DNA of 64,000 bases from Paenimyroides marinum (GTDB lineage Bacteria > Bacteroidota > Bacteroidia > Flavobacteriales > Flavobacteriaceae), in assembly GCF_900108395.1 (NCBI RefSeq), contig NZ_FNXE01000005.1, positions 1 to 64,000 on the forward strand, given 5' to 3'. A program made the position numbers and the translations under genes. Within the stretch, counting starts at the first letter, position 1; each line of letters opens with the position of its first letter. Positions 27,880 through 36,952 of the stretch are shown here, in pieces. The notes beneath the pieces were generated by a model that was not told the DNA's origin, searched no databases, and saw only the letters and a program-made list of their open reading frames with translations.

Positions 27880-27923
27880 CAAATTTCCGTTACTTATTTT
27901 TCCCGTACAGCTACTTTGGTTAC
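27880..27923 (-). promoter_or_regulatory. Crp-type operator and promoter of the cytosolic persulfide dioxygenase operon
   Basis: On the minus strand GTAAC-CAAA-GTAGC (27923-27910) is followed after 26 nt by TTTG of GAAATTTG (27887-27880). The second half-site has two changes from the palindrome GTAAC-N4-GTTAC. Spacing is identical to the other three sites. Confidence 0.65.
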
Positions 27924-27938
27924 ATAAGGACGGGAAGA

Positions 27939-29198
27939 TTACATTTTCCCTTTCATCATTTTGTTCCAGTACATATAGGGAAGCATATATTTCTTTAGCA
28001 GCCACAACCGCCAATGCTCTTTGTAGCTGTTGAACACCAGCATAAACTTCAGCATCGGGTCGGGTGTGAACTCATTCTTGTAATTAAATTCTGCGAGTGT
28101 CATTTTACCGTACCCTGTAACCAACGGGCAGGACGAATACCCGTCGTAGGACTTATTGTCTGCGGGCTTATGGGCAAGTAGTTTCAGGATATTATCTACG
28201 ACAACGGGAGCCTGCTTGCGAATGGCTGCACCTGTTTTCGCCGTTGGCAATGCCGCTACGTCGCCCAATCCGAAAATGTTAGGGTATGTTTTATGTTGCA
28301 GGCTGTTTATATCCACATTCAGCCAACCTGCTTCATTGCACAAGCCCGATTTTCTTACCAATTCGGGCGCAACCTGCGGGGGAGCCAGATGCAGGAAATC
28401 AAAGGGTATTTCAATGACGGACTGCCCCTGTATCTTTTCGCCCAACACGTTGCCCTCGTTGACCACGCACTTGTTTTCATCGGGTGCGATGTTCTGGAAA
28501 TAGGCAATCTTCTTATCGGGGTCAATCTTTACCGGGGCATAGAATGGCTTGAAATGAATGTTGTACCGATGGATGACTTTCATCAGTGTTTCTGCGATTA
28601 CCTTTACGCCGAAAATGACCGAACCCGGCGTGGCGAACACGACATTTGTTTTTTTATCCAATCCTTTCCTTTTGAAATAATCTGCCGCCAGGTACATAAT
28701 CTTCTGCGGTGCGCCGCCACATTTGATAGGCGTGGTGGGTTGCGTAAAAATGGCGTTTCCGCCTTTGAAATTCTGCAAACATTTCCAAGTGTATTCGGGG
28801 TCTATATAGTTGCTGCAAACCACGCCTTTGGCAAGGGCTTCCTCTAAGCCCGCTATCATCGAAAGGTCGTACACAAGCCCCGAAGCAACGACTAAGTAAT
28901 CATAACCGATGCTGCCGCTTTTTTCCGTTGCTACCTTGTTTTCTTCGGGCAGGAATGCGGTTGCCTTATCTTTAATCCATTCCACGCCGGAGGGAATGAG
29001 CGATGCCTCCTGCCTTATAGTGTTCTCCATTTTGTAAGTGCCTGCACCTACCAATGTAAAAGCAGGCTGGTAGTAATGCTTTTCGGAGGGTTCTATAATG
29101 GCAACGGATAAATCCGGTCGCTTGTTCTTTAATTGCGCAGCAGTCATAATACCGCCCGTACCTCCGCCAATGATGAGTATTTGAAAATGCTTTTCCAT
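27939..29198 (-). CDS. sqr: Sulfide:quinone oxidoreductase, type II
   Basis: A 419-residue FAD-dependent oxidoreductase. The dinucleotide-binding motif is GGGTGG (11-16). The two catalytic cysteines of the human-type SQOR appear as C160 in PIKCGGAPQK and C357 in SCPLVTGYGKMTLAEFNY. It oxidises sulfide to sulfane sulfur at the membrane and passes electrons to quinone. The C-terminal amphipathic segment (WLLKKYMLPYMYWNKMMKG) would anchor it. It is transcribed behind tauE (13 bp gap), upstream of the persulfide dioxygenase. Confidence 0.9.
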   Translation of the reverse strand: MEKHFQILIIGGGTGGIMTAAQLKNKRPDLSVAIIEPSEKHYYQPAFTLVGAGTYKMENTIRQEASLIPSGVEWIKDKATAFLPEENKVATEKSGSIGYDYLVVASGLVYDLSMIAGLEEALAKGVVCSNYIDPEYTWKCLQNFKGGNAIFTQPTTPIKCGGAPQKIMYLAADYFKRKGLDKKTNVVFATPGSVIFGVKVIAETLMKVIHRYNIHFKPFYAPVKIDPDKKIAYFQNIAPDENKCVVNEGNVLGEKIQGQSVIEIPFDFLHLAPPQVAPELVRKSGLCNEAGWLNVDINSLQHKTYPNIFGLGDVAALPTAKTGAAIRKQAPVVVDNILKLLAHKPADNKSYDGYSSCPLVTGYGKMTLAEFNYKNEFTPDPMLKFMLVFNSYKEHWRLWLLKKYMLPYMYWNKMMKGKM

Positions 29199-29211
29199 AA
29201 TGACAATGATT

Positions 29212-30009
29212 TTAGTGTAACAATGTTTCCTTGATAACTATATAGATGCCCATAACCAGCACAAACCAACCGAAAGCGGGCTTTAGCTTGTTCGCTTTTA
29301 TTTTAGTAGAAAGGTAGCTGCCTATGAGGATGCCGATAATGGCAATAGCGGCAATGCTTAGTAAAAATCCCCACTGTACGGAAGTGTGGGACAGGGAAAA
29401 CAAAAAGCCCATTAATGAATTAATGGAAATGATAACCAATGATGTGCCTACGGCTGTTTTCATTGGCAATTTCAGCAGGTTTACCAAAGCGGGTATTATC
29501 AGGAAGCCGCCACCTGCGCCAATCAGCCCCGTAATCACGCCGATAAAAATTCCCTGTAAGAGAATTTGCAGGTAATTGAGAGGTTGTTTTTGCAGAGCTT
29601 CCTCATTTTTCTGCCTTTCTTTCTTTATCATACTGTACGATGTTACAATCATCAGTACGGCAAAGAGCAGCATCAACAGCATATTCTTGGTTACGGTGTA
29701 GCTCCCGATAGTGAAGACGTCCTGCGGGATAGCGGGAAGCAGGTACTCCCGTGTCAGAAAAATGGCGGCAATGGACGGAATACCGAAAACAATGGCTGTT
29801 TTGATATTGACCAATCCTTTTTTGAAATAGGAAAATGAACCGACAACGCTCGTTGAGCCAACGATGAAAAGAGAATAGGCGGTTGCCAATACTGCATCAA
29901 GGCTGAACAGGTAAACGAGTACCGGGACGGTAAGGATGCTGCCCCCGCCGCCGATTAGCCCTAAAGAAATACCAATAAAAATTGATGCTGAATACCCCGC
30001 TATATCCAT
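29212..30009 (-). CDS. TauE/SafE-family sulfite exporter-like permease
   Basis: A 265-residue membrane protein with about eight TM segments and the repeated motif GLIGGGGSILTVPVLVY / GLIGAGGGFLIIPALVN typical of TauE/SafE permeases. I choose the ATG at 30009 (MDIAGYSASIFIG) over an in-frame codon at 30048, because the latter lies upstream of the -7 element at 30030-30037. In a sulfide-oxidation operon it most likely exports sulfite, the toxic product of the persulfide dioxygenases. Confidence 0.85.
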   Translation of the reverse strand: MDIAGYSASIFIGISLGLIGGGGSILTVPVLVYLFSLDAVLATAYSLFIVGSTSVVGSFSYFKKGLVNIKTAIVFGIPSIAAIFLTREYLLPAIPQDVFTIGSYTVTKNMLLMLLFAVLMIVTSYSMIKKERQKNEEALQKQPLNYLQILLQGIFIGVITGLIGAGGGFLIIPALVNLLKLPMKTAVGTSLVIISINSLMGFLFSLSHTSVQWGFLLSIAAIAIIGILIGSYLSTKIKANKLKPAFGWFVLVMGIYIVIKETLLH

Positions 30010-30029
30010 AGATTTCTGAATTGATACTG

Positions 30030-30073
30030 CAAATTTGCACCAATCCAAAAACCTGTACAGTTACATTTGTTAC
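30030..30073 (-). promoter_or_regulatory. Crp-type operator and promoter of tauE-sqr
   Basis: On the minus strand GTAAC-AAAT-GTAAC (30073-30060) is followed after 26 nt by TTTG of CAAATTTG (30037-30030). The second half-site deviates from a perfect palindrome. The operator overlaps the last codons and stop of the Crp/Fnr gene, so tauE-sqr has its own promoter downstream of the regulator. Confidence 0.7.
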
Positions 30074-30693
30074 ATAAGCGTGATTTTGTTCCTGCCCAAT
30101 CGAACCGTTCCCATTTCTTCCAATTGTTTCAGCAGCCTCGATACGACTACACGGGCAGTACCCAATTCATTGGCTAATTGTTCGTGGGTAATGTTCAGGA
30201 TATTATTTCCTGTAAGTTCCTGCTTCTTGCGCAGCAGAGCCAATAGGCGTTCATCAATCTTTTTAAAAGTGATGGCATTGACAATCTCCAGCAGTTCCTC
30301 GAAACGTTTGTGGTATAAACGGAAAATATAATCCAGCCATTGCGGATATTCCTTGATGAACAGGGCTACTTTATCCATAGGCAGAAAAAGGATTTCTGCA
30401 TCCTCTTCCACTTCTGCTTTGACCTTGCTTGTTTCATTGTGCATACCACCGAGGAATGACATAATGCAGCTTTCCCCGGCTTTGATGTAATACAGTAGAA
30501 TTTCCCTGCCATCTTCTTCTGTCCGGACAACTTTCAGCGTTCCTTTGGTTACGATGGGGATAGAACGAATAGAAGCGTTTTCGTTCAGGATGACACTTCC
30601 GGCTTCATATTCTTTTTTTATACTGTTTTCATAAAGTTTCCCCACCAATTCAGGAGAGGATTTAAATTCTGTTATCTGTTCCAATGGTTCCAT
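30070..30693 (-). CDS. Crp/Fnr-family regulator of the sulfur island
   Basis: A 207-residue protein with a cyclic-nucleotide-binding-like beta-roll (VILNENASIRSIPIVTKGTLKVVR...LLYYIKAGESCIMSF), a dimer helix and a C-terminal winged helix (NITHEQLANELGTARVVVSRLLKQLEEMG). It has a single Cys (in GESCIMSF), so it is not an Fe-S FNR. The start is the ATG at 30693. It is the first gene of the sulfur island and is preceded by a GTAAC-N4-GTTAC palindrome that recurs before three other units, so it most likely activates itself and those units. A thiol-based signal is a reasonable guess. Confidence 0.88.
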   Translation of the reverse strand: MEPLEQITEFKSSPELVGKLYENSIKKEYEAGSVILNENASIRSIPIVTKGTLKVVRTEEDGREILLYYIKAGESCIMSFLGGMHNETSKVKAEVEEDAEILFLPMDKVALFIKEYPQWLDYIFRLYHKRFEELLEIVNAITFKKIDERLLALLRKKQELTGNNILNITHEQLANELGTARVVVSRLLKQLEEMGTVRLGRNKITLM

Positions 30694-30768
30694 CTGCAAA
30701 TTTTTAAGGGTTACTTATTCATAACACGGTTATATTCTACGAATTACCATATTAAAATACGTAACCTG

Positions 30769-30812
30769 CAAATTTACACTATCTGCTTGCTATATACTGT
30801 AACTTTTGTTAC
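30769..30812 (-). promoter_or_regulatory. Crp-type operator and promoter of the regulator gene
   Basis: On the minus strand the perfect palindrome GTAAC-AAAA-GTTAC (30812-30799) is followed after 26 nt by TTTG of the -7 element TAAATTTG (30776-30769). The predicted mRNA has a leader of about 70 nt before the ATG at 30693. Implies autoregulation. Confidence 0.75.
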
Positions 30813-30825
30813 AAAATGAATGGTT

Positions 30826-32826
30826 TTATCCCTCTTGCACCAAATGCTGCAAGTTCGGGTCGTTCTTGATGCGCTCCATTTCACTGACAACGATATTCAT
30901 AATGTCGGATTTTATACGCTTGTAATTGCTTTCGATTTCCTGCTTCATTTTGTCCTCGCCCTGCTCATCTGCAAAGGACAGGATTTGCGGTATCTTCTGA
31001 TAGGCTTTGATTTCGGCAGCTACCTTTTCATTGTCCACTACAATTTCAGCGTGAAAGATTTTTTGCTCGATGCGCTCATCGAAGTTATCCGATACGGAAC
31101 CTACGAACATACCCTGTGTCAAAGTTGAAATTTTAGAAGCAGGAATAAGGTTGTCTAATTGCGTAGAAATAGAAGTTGATTTATCGTTTCGGTTTATCGT
31201 CATACTTTGGCGTTTCTGCAATACTTTCCCGAAGCGTTCGGAAAGGCTTTTTGCCGTTTCGCCCACAACCTGCCCACTGAATACATTACCTACGGTATTC
31301 TGGATAACTTTCGCCTCTTTATCTCCATAATCACGTATTAACTGCGAAAAATCCTGAAAACCCAAACATACGGCTACCTTATTACTTCTCGCCGTTGCGA
31401 TAAGATTGTCTAATCCTCGAAAATAAATTGTCGGCAATTCGTCGATGATAACTGAACTCTTTAGCTGTCCTTTTTTATTAATCAGTTTTACAATTCTTGA
31501 ATTGTACAAGCCCAATGCTGCCGAATAGATATTTTGGCGGTCGGGGTTGTTACCCACGCACAAAATTTTCGGCTCTTTTGGGTTGTTGATGTCTAATGAA
31601 AAGTCGTCGCCCGTCATTACCCAATACAGTTGCGGACTAATCATTCTTGATAAAGGAATTTTAGCCGATGCGATTTGTCCCTGTAATTGGTCTTGTGCTC
31701 CACCTTGCCAAGCATCGAGGAAAGGAGATAAATAATTCTCCAATTCATAGTATGAAGTTAAAATCGTGAATACGTCCGAATACTTTTTATTCAGCAATTC
31801 TATGGCGTGCGGGAATGTGCAGTATTTGCCGTTATCGTATATTTTCAGATACCAAATTATAGCAGCTAACAGGATAATAGGACTTTCCACGAAAAAATCC
31901 CCTTGCTTCTGTATCCACGACCTGTTGAGGTTCAACATTATGGTATAAGCCGCTTCGTAAGCATCTGAAATGTCCGTCATAAAGTCGGGATTGAGGGGGT
32001 TACAACGGTGGCTCTTGCGTGGGTCGTCAAAATTTATCACGTAAAATTTGGGTTGAACTTTGTACTTATCCCTGTTCTTCAGTAAATGATTGTAGGCAAT
32101 GGTCGAAAGGTCGTCAAACTTAAAATCGTATATATACATACTAAACCCTTTCTCAATCTGCTGTTTGATGTAGTTGTTTACAATGGCGTAAGATTTTCCA
32201 CTGCCGGGGGTTCCCAACACAATCGTTGCCCGAAAAGGATTGACAACATTTATCCAACCATCATTCCATTTGTTCTTGTAATAAAACTTCGTGGGTAGAT
32301 TAACCGAATATTCATTTTGCATCAGCTTGGTTTCCTGTTGGAAACTTTCATTCTCATTGTTGAATACGTCGTCCATTAAGTTGGTACGGAGCAATCGGCT
32401 CATCCATACACCTGCCATCAGCAAAGCGATATAGCCTAATGAAATGGTAAGGATATACAAGAATGTACCGATTACCGGAGGTAGCTTTAATAAGGGCGTA
32501 TTCAGAAAGAACAGCACAAAACCGAAGCCTAATGCGATATAGATTTTAGTCCACGTTATCTTTTCATTCTTTACGCCTTTCGTTCCCAAACAGCTTAAAG
32601 CCAACAAGACCAAAGCAAAGGCTTTGGTATATAAGGTATGCGAAAACAGTCCTGCAGTTCGCTGAAAATTCCCTAATATTTTGTTGATTACTTCCAATGT
32701 CCAGCCACGCTCTAAAAAGAAACCGTAGCAAAACCAATAGAGGTGCATCAGTACCAATAGAATACTCACTGCCCTCATAAATGCCATTATTTTGGCAAGT
32801 CCTCTTAAATCGTCTTCTCCCTGCAT
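30826..32826 (-). CDS. mobC: MobC/TraG-type coupling protein (T4CP)
   Basis: A 666-residue VirD4/TraG-family ATPase. Several N-terminal TM segments (ALVLLALSCLG, IYIALGFGFVLFFL, FLYILTISLGYIALLMAG) anchor it. Walker A is VLGTPGSGKSYAI near residues 203-212, Walker B-like VIIDELPTIYF lies near 460, and the family motif SNKVAVCLGFQDFSQL follows. It brings the relaxase-DNA complex to the mating channel. In related elements it directly follows mobB; here a three-gene cargo cassette separates them and mobC has its own upstream repeat operator (copy at 32890). Confidence 0.92.
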   Translation of the reverse strand: MQGEDDLRGLAKIMAFMRAVSILLVLMHLYWFCYGFFLERGWTLEVINKILGNFQRTAGLFSHTLYTKAFALVLLALSCLGTKGVKNEKITWTKIYIALGFGFVLFFLNTPLLKLPPVIGTFLYILTISLGYIALLMAGVWMSRLLRTNLMDDVFNNENESFQQETKLMQNEYSVNLPTKFYYKNKWNDGWINVVNPFRATIVLGTPGSGKSYAIVNNYIKQQIEKGFSMYIYDFKFDDLSTIAYNHLLKNRDKYKVQPKFYVINFDDPRKSHRCNPLNPDFMTDISDAYEAAYTIMLNLNRSWIQKQGDFFVESPIILLAAIIWYLKIYDNGKYCTFPHAIELLNKKYSDVFTILTSYYELENYLSPFLDAWQGGAQDQLQGQIASAKIPLSRMISPQLYWVMTGDDFSLDINNPKEPKILCVGNNPDRQNIYSAALGLYNSRIVKLINKKGQLKSSVIIDELPTIYFRGLDNLIATARSNKVAVCLGFQDFSQLIRDYGDKEAKVIQNTVGNVFSGQVVGETAKSLSERFGKVLQKRQSMTINRNDKSTSISTQLDNLIPASKISTLTQGMFVGSVSDNFDERIEQKIFHAEIVVDNEKVAAEIKAYQKIPQILSFADEQGEDKMKQEIESNYKRIKSDIMNIVVSEMERIKNDPNLQHLVQEG

Positions 32827-32889
32827 TATTTTTCAGTTTTAATGTTCGGGCGTGAATTTAAAAGCTCTATACTGTGGCAAGAAGAATGT

Positions 32890-32922
32890 GGCAGACATTG
32901 GCGTTGCGTGGCAGTATTTGGC
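32890..32922 (-). repeat. 20-bp direct-repeat operator upstream of mobC
   Basis: On the minus strand GCCAAATACTGCC (32922-32910) and GCCAATGTCTGCC (32902-32890) start exactly 20 bp apart and are followed by ACATTCTTC. The second box ends 63 bp before the mobC start, close to the distances seen for DUF1896 (70) and the HTH genes (63). Likely regulator binding site. Confidence 0.65.
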
Positions 32923-33046
32923 TGAATAGGAATTGTCCAATCAGGCAGTTTTATAGAAGTACAGAGATTTTGTTACAACTTCCCTTTATTGGGTTACATC
33001 TGCCTTGATTTTCTTTTAGACCTTTGTGTTATTAAAAAAGGACAAT

Positions 33047-33745
33047 ATGAATATTTTGAAAATTTTAATCGTTGTAACCAATATCAATGTATATGAAAAC
33101 GGTAAATTAGAAACAGGTCTGTGGTTGAGCGAACTGACCCACCTTTATCACGAAGCAATAACCAATGGTTATGAAGTAACTATTGCAAGCCCAAATGGTG
33201 GTAATGTACCTATTGACCCCGAAAGCCTCAAACACTTTACTCTTGATAAAATTTCCAAACAATATTGGAATGAACCGTCTTTTCGGGAACTGTTGAAAAA
33301 CAGCAAGAGTTTAGTTGAAGTTTCGGAACAGCAATTTGACTGTGTGTATCTGGCAGGCGGACACGGTACAATGTATGACTTTCCCAATGACTCCACCTTA
33401 CAGAACATTGTCAGGGAACATTATGAAACAGGCAAAATTGTTTCGGCAGTCTGTCACGGAGTTGGTGGATTGTTGAATGTCAAACTATCAAACGACGAAT
33501 ATTTAATCAAAGACAAGACTATAACAGGTTTTAATTGGTTTGAAGAAAGCCTCGCCAAACGAAAAAAAGAAGTTCCGTTCAATCTTGAAGCCGAACTGAA
33601 AAAGAGGACTTCCAACTATAAAAAAGCATTTATTCCGATGACTTCTAAAGTAGTCGTGGACGGAAATTTGATAACCGGACAAAACCCTTTCAGCTCGAAA
33701 GAGATAGCCAAAGTAGTCATACAGGAATTGAGAAATAAAAGATAA
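33047..33745 (+). CDS. DJ-1/PfpI (Hsp31-like) family protein
   Basis: A 232-residue type 1 glutamine amidotransferase-like protein. The start is the ATG at 33047, preceded by AAAAAAGGAC. The nucleophile elbow is AVCHGVGGLL, with an upstream Glu region and the AGGHGTMYDFP stretch typical of Hsp31/glyoxalase III-like proteins. Such enzymes detoxify methylglyoxal or act in protein quality control. It starts a three-gene cassette (with an epimerase-like protein and an AraC regulator) on the strand opposite to the mob genes that flank it. Confidence 0.85.
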   Translation: MNILKILIVVTNINVYENGKLETGLWLSELTHLYHEAITNGYEVTIASPNGGNVPIDPESLKHFTLDKISKQYWNEPSFRELLKNSKSLVEVSEQQFDCVYLAGGHGTMYDFPNDSTLQNIVREHYETGKIVSAVCHGVGGLLNVKLSNDEYLIKDKTITGFNWFEESLAKRKKEVPFNLEAELKKRTSNYKKAFIPMTSKVVVDGNLITGQNPFSSKEIAKVVIQELRNKR

Positions 33746-33749
33746 AAAG

Positions 33750-34694
33750 ATGCAAACGATATTAGGAGCAAACGGTCAGATTGGCGAGGAGCTGGCACGG
33801 GAACTAAAAAGAAATTTCACTTCGGATATTAGGATTGTAAGCCGTAAGGCTAAAAAAGTAAATGATACCGATACGGTTTTTTCGGCAGATTTATCCATTA
33901 GAGAGCAAGCCATTGAAGCCGTAAAAGGTAGTGAAATAGCTTATTTCACTTTGGGGCTTCCAATGAGTTCTGAATTATGGGAACAGCAATTTCCGCTTAT
34001 CCTCCGCAATGTGATTGATGCCTGCAAAATCAATGGAACAAAATTGGTGTTTTTTGACAATACCTATATGTATCCGCAAGACGACAGGGTAATCACAGAG
34101 CAAACTTCTTTCGCACCTGTGGGAAGAAAAGGAAAAGTGAGAAAAGAAATGGCGGAAATGGTTTTAAGAGAAATGCAATCGGGAGAATTGGATGCCGTTA
34201 TTTGCCGTGCTCCCGAATTTTACGGAACGGGAAAAACGCAAAGCATTACCAATACGTTAATTTTCGATAATATCAAAAAGGGCAAAAAGCTCAAAGTACC
34301 TTTAAGCGATACAAAAAAAAGAAGCCTCATTTGGACACCTGATGCAAGTAGAGCAACTGCTTTAATTGGTAATACGCCCGATGCTTTCGGACAGACCTGG
34401 CATTTGCCTGTTGATGAAAGCAATCCTACTTACAAAGAATTTATTACGCTGACTTCTGAAGTTTACGGTAAGGAATTAAAGTATTCCGTTGTTCCGAAAT
34501 TTGTATTTAAAATTGGTTCGTTTTTCAATAAAAGGGCAAAAGAATTGCAGGAATTATTGCCCCGATATGAGCACAACAATCTCTTTGATATTTCTAAATT
34601 CAAAAAGCGTTTTCCCGATTTTAAGGTAACAACTTACAGACAAGGAATAGAGCAAATTAAAAATGAGCAACTTTCAACCCAAAAGAAAAAGTAG
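33750..34694 (+). CDS. NAD(P)-binding epimerase/dehydratase-like protein
   Basis: A 314-residue Rossmann-fold protein of the extended SDR type. The coenzyme motif is GANGQIG (residues 6-12). The usual catalytic Tyr-x3-Lys is not obvious; NTYMYPQ is the nearest region. The C-terminal half resembles NmrA/epimerase-like proteins (IWTPDASRATALIGNTPDAFGQTWHLPVDE). Substrate unknown. The gap to the DJ-1 gene is 4 bp, and its 3' end may overlap an earlier possible start of the AraC gene, so all three are one operon. Confidence 0.8.
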   Translation: MQTILGANGQIGEELARELKRNFTSDIRIVSRKAKKVNDTDTVFSADLSIREQAIEAVKGSEIAYFTLGLPMSSELWEQQFPLILRNVIDACKINGTKLVFFDNTYMYPQDDRVITEQTSFAPVGRKGKVRKEMAEMVLREMQSGELDAVICRAPEFYGTGKTQSITNTLIFDNIKKGKKLKVPLSDTKKRSLIWTPDASRATALIGNTPDAFGQTWHLPVDESNPTYKEFITLTSEVYGKELKYSVVPKFVFKIGSFFNKRAKELQELLPRYEHNNLFDISKFKKRFPDFKVTTYRQGIEQIKNEQLSTQKKK

Positions 34695-34704
34695 TAATTT
34701 AGCA

Positions 34705-35640
34705 ATGTATAAATCTGACAACCCACAAATGAAAGCTCCGGCAAAAGTACCGTCAATAAGTGCATTACATGAGTTTTTAGGATTGAGCAAACCGTCCAAT
34801 CCGCTGATTAGTGTGTTCAATTTTGATGATGTAAAATTAGAGCCGGAAACGATTTTGAGTACAATTACAACTGATTTTTATGTAGTTGCTTTAAAAAAGG
34901 ATTGTGCAGGTGGAAAATGCAAATACGGTCAGCAATATTATGATTTTGATGAGGGGATAATGTATTTTATTGCCCCGCACCAAGTATTACAATTTGAAGA
35001 TGTGCTTCTCAACGGTGTAAAAGGTTTTGTTCTGGTGGTACACCCTGATTTTTTTCACGGCTATCCTTTGGCAACAGAAATCAGGAACTATGGTTATTTT
35101 TCGTATGTAAGCAATGAAGCCCTGCATCTGTCCGAGAAAGAAGAAAAATCTATAATGCACATTATAGAAAATATCAGCAAGGAGATAGATGATAATATGG
35201 ATGCTTATACGCAGGATTTATTAGTGTCTAACATTGATTTGCTATTGAAATATTGCGACCGTTTTTATAACCGTCAATTTTTGACAAGGAAGAAAGCCAA
35301 CAATGATTTGCTGACCAAATTGGAAGCTCTGTTGAATGAGTATTTCAAAAACGATAAATTAGCTGATAAAGGTATTCCTACGGTTCAGCTCGTGGCAAGT
35401 GAATTGCATTTAAGCCCTAATTATTTGAGCGATATGCTACGGGTACATACAGGACAGACCACACAGCAACACATACAAAACCGTGTTATCGAAAAAGCAA
35501 AAGAACTATTATCAACGACCTCAATGTCTGTATCTGAAATAGCGTATCAGTTAGGTTTTGAGCATTCACAATCATTTCATCGTCTGTTCAAAAACAGGAC
35601 TTCTGTTTCGCCATTAGAGTTTAGACAATCTTTTAACTGA
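34705..35640 (+). CDS. AraC-family transcriptional regulator
   Basis: A regulator with an N-terminal cupin-like sensing domain (FYVVALKKDCAGGKCKYGQQYYDFDEGIMYFIAPHQVLQFED) and a C-terminal double HTH of the AraC/XylS class (VQLVASELHLSPNYLSDMLRVHTGQTTQQHIQNRVIEKAKELL...VSEIAYQLGFEHSQSFHRLFKNRTSVSPLEFRQ). I choose the ATG at 34705 just after the epimerase stop; an ATG at 34663 would overlap that gene. It probably controls the DJ-1/epimerase cassette. The Cys pair CAGGKC in the sensing domain could be a redox or electrophile sensor. Confidence 0.85.
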   Translation: MYKSDNPQMKAPAKVPSISALHEFLGLSKPSNPLISVFNFDDVKLEPETILSTITTDFYVVALKKDCAGGKCKYGQQYYDFDEGIMYFIAPHQVLQFEDVLLNGVKGFVLVVHPDFFHGYPLATEIRNYGYFSYVSNEALHLSEKEEKSIMHIIENISKEIDDNMDAYTQDLLVSNIDLLLKYCDRFYNRQFLTRKKANNDLLTKLEALLNEYFKNDKLADKGIPTVQLVASELHLSPNYLSDMLRVHTGQTTQQHIQNRVIEKAKELLSTTSMSVSEIAYQLGFEHSQSFHRLFKNRTSVSPLEFRQSFN

Positions 35641-35662
35641 TGTATCGAGCAATTTTGAAATA

Positions 35663-36952
35663 CTATCTTCTGTTTTTCTTTTTAAGTTTTTTCTTCATCT
35701 TGTTGGCAAAGTCCTGTTCCTCGTAATCTTCTCCCTGTGCTTCGGGTATGAGCAAACCTCCAAAGGCTTCTATCAAACCGTCTTCGTGTTTTGGCTCAGT
35801 GTTTAAGAAGTCAAAGAAATGATGTGGTTCTTCCGTAGGAAGATCCGCATCATTTGATGTGGATAGTTTGGGTACTGGCTTCGCAGGTTCTTTTATTTTC
35901 GGTTTGATGTCGTTGTTCCAATAATCATGAAAGGTATTGGCAGAAAGCTCCTTTGCCAAACGTGAGCCGTTCCAAACCGATTTTGAGTTGTGGTCTATAA
36001 AGGTTATACCATAAATACGCCCTGCATCGTTCCTGCGGACAACCACGTTAATACCTTGTTCCCCTAAATGCTTTTTAAATGCCTGTTCGTTGTCGGTAGA
36101 TTGCAGAGCAATGGTAACGGCAGATTTTAAAGTTTGTTTTGTCGGCGTATCTTTTTGGCTTGTTTTGCATTTCGCAAAATGTAATTCCAAAGCCGGAAGC
36201 CCTGCATTTTTCCCGAAAAGTGAAGCCTTGAACGGGTGTCCGGCTCTTTCGCCTTTCTCATCTAACGGAATGTACAATAAACCCTGCTGTGCCTTTCCGT
36301 GAAGTTCGCCCCCTACCTTTTCGGTGGTAATATTGAACAGGGAAAGCAAAGCGTTGTATTCTCCCAAAGTCTGAAATTGATAGTAATTCGGCAGGTGGCG
36401 AATGACCGAAGCAATCTGACTTTTTATATCGCCTGCCTGATAATCCACCGGACGGAAAACCTTGTCTTTTTGGTTACGCTCCTTATCTGTGGCAGGTATT
36501 AAATGGTGTTTTCTTTCGAGTTCCCGGCATACGTTCATTGACCGCATTTTCTCAAATTTGTCAGAGATTTTTTTACCGTTCTCGTCCACACAGACCGATA
36601 CAATATGAATATGACTGCGGTCAATATCGGTGTGTTTGAATACCACAAAAGGCTGTTCGCCATAGCCCATTTCCCGCATATATTCCTGTGCCATTTCCCG
36701 ATATTTATCATCGCTAACTTTATCTTTCGGGTCGGGGTTGAGCGAAATATGTAAGGTATGATATTGCGTATTGCGATTTGCGATGAGGTACGGCTCAAAA
36801 GATTGGGTTAATTGAGCAACGGTATATGCTCCGTTTGTCGTTTCGATAATCTTATTTGTGAACAGAATTTGTCCGTTTTCCTTTTCCACTTTTAGATTAT
36901 TATACGCCAATGCACCATACAGATTTTCGCTTCTTCCAATTTTTGCTATCAT
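35663..36952 (-). CDS. mobB: MobB relaxase/mobilization nuclease
   Basis: A 429-residue relaxase. The N-terminal catalytic half carries the metal-binding signature HTDIDRSHIHIVSV (about residues 106-119) and a preceding HTLHISLNPDPKDK. It would nick at oriT and stay attached to the transferred strand. A Lys-rich tail ends the protein. Its start overlaps the mobA stop by 4 bp, so the two are coupled. The inverted-repeat cluster at 37457-37594, just upstream of mobA, is the likely oriT. Confidence 0.9.
   Translation of the reverse strand: MIAKIGRSENLYGALAYNNLKVEKENGQILFTNKIIETTNGAYTVAQLTQSFEPYLIANRNTQYHTLHISLNPDPKDKVSDDKYREMAQEYMREMGYGEQPFVVFKHTDIDRSHIHIVSVCVDENGKKISDKFEKMRSMNVCRELERKHHLIPATDKERNQKDKVFRPVDYQAGDIKSQIASVIRHLPNYYQFQTLGEYNALLSLFNITTEKVGGELHGKAQQGLLYIPLDEKGERAGHPFKASLFGKNAGLPALELHFAKCKTSQKDTPTKQTLKSAVTIALQSTDNEQAFKKHLGEQGINVVVRRNDAGRIYGITFIDHNSKSVWNGSRLAKELSANTFHDYWNNDIKPKIKEPAKPVPKLSTSNDADLPTEEPHHFFDFLNTEPKHEDGLIEAFGGLLIPEAQGEDYEEQDFANKMKKKLKKKNRR

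Noticed and set aside
28293..28847. 184-codon plus-strand frame
   Set aside because: Antisense to the sulfide:quinone reductase, whose family motifs are intact on the other strand.
32965..33000. Two GTTAC half-sites before the DJ-1 gene as a fifth Crp operator
   Set aside because: They are direct repeats about 22 bp apart and lack the 26-nt spacing to a -7 element seen at the four true sites.
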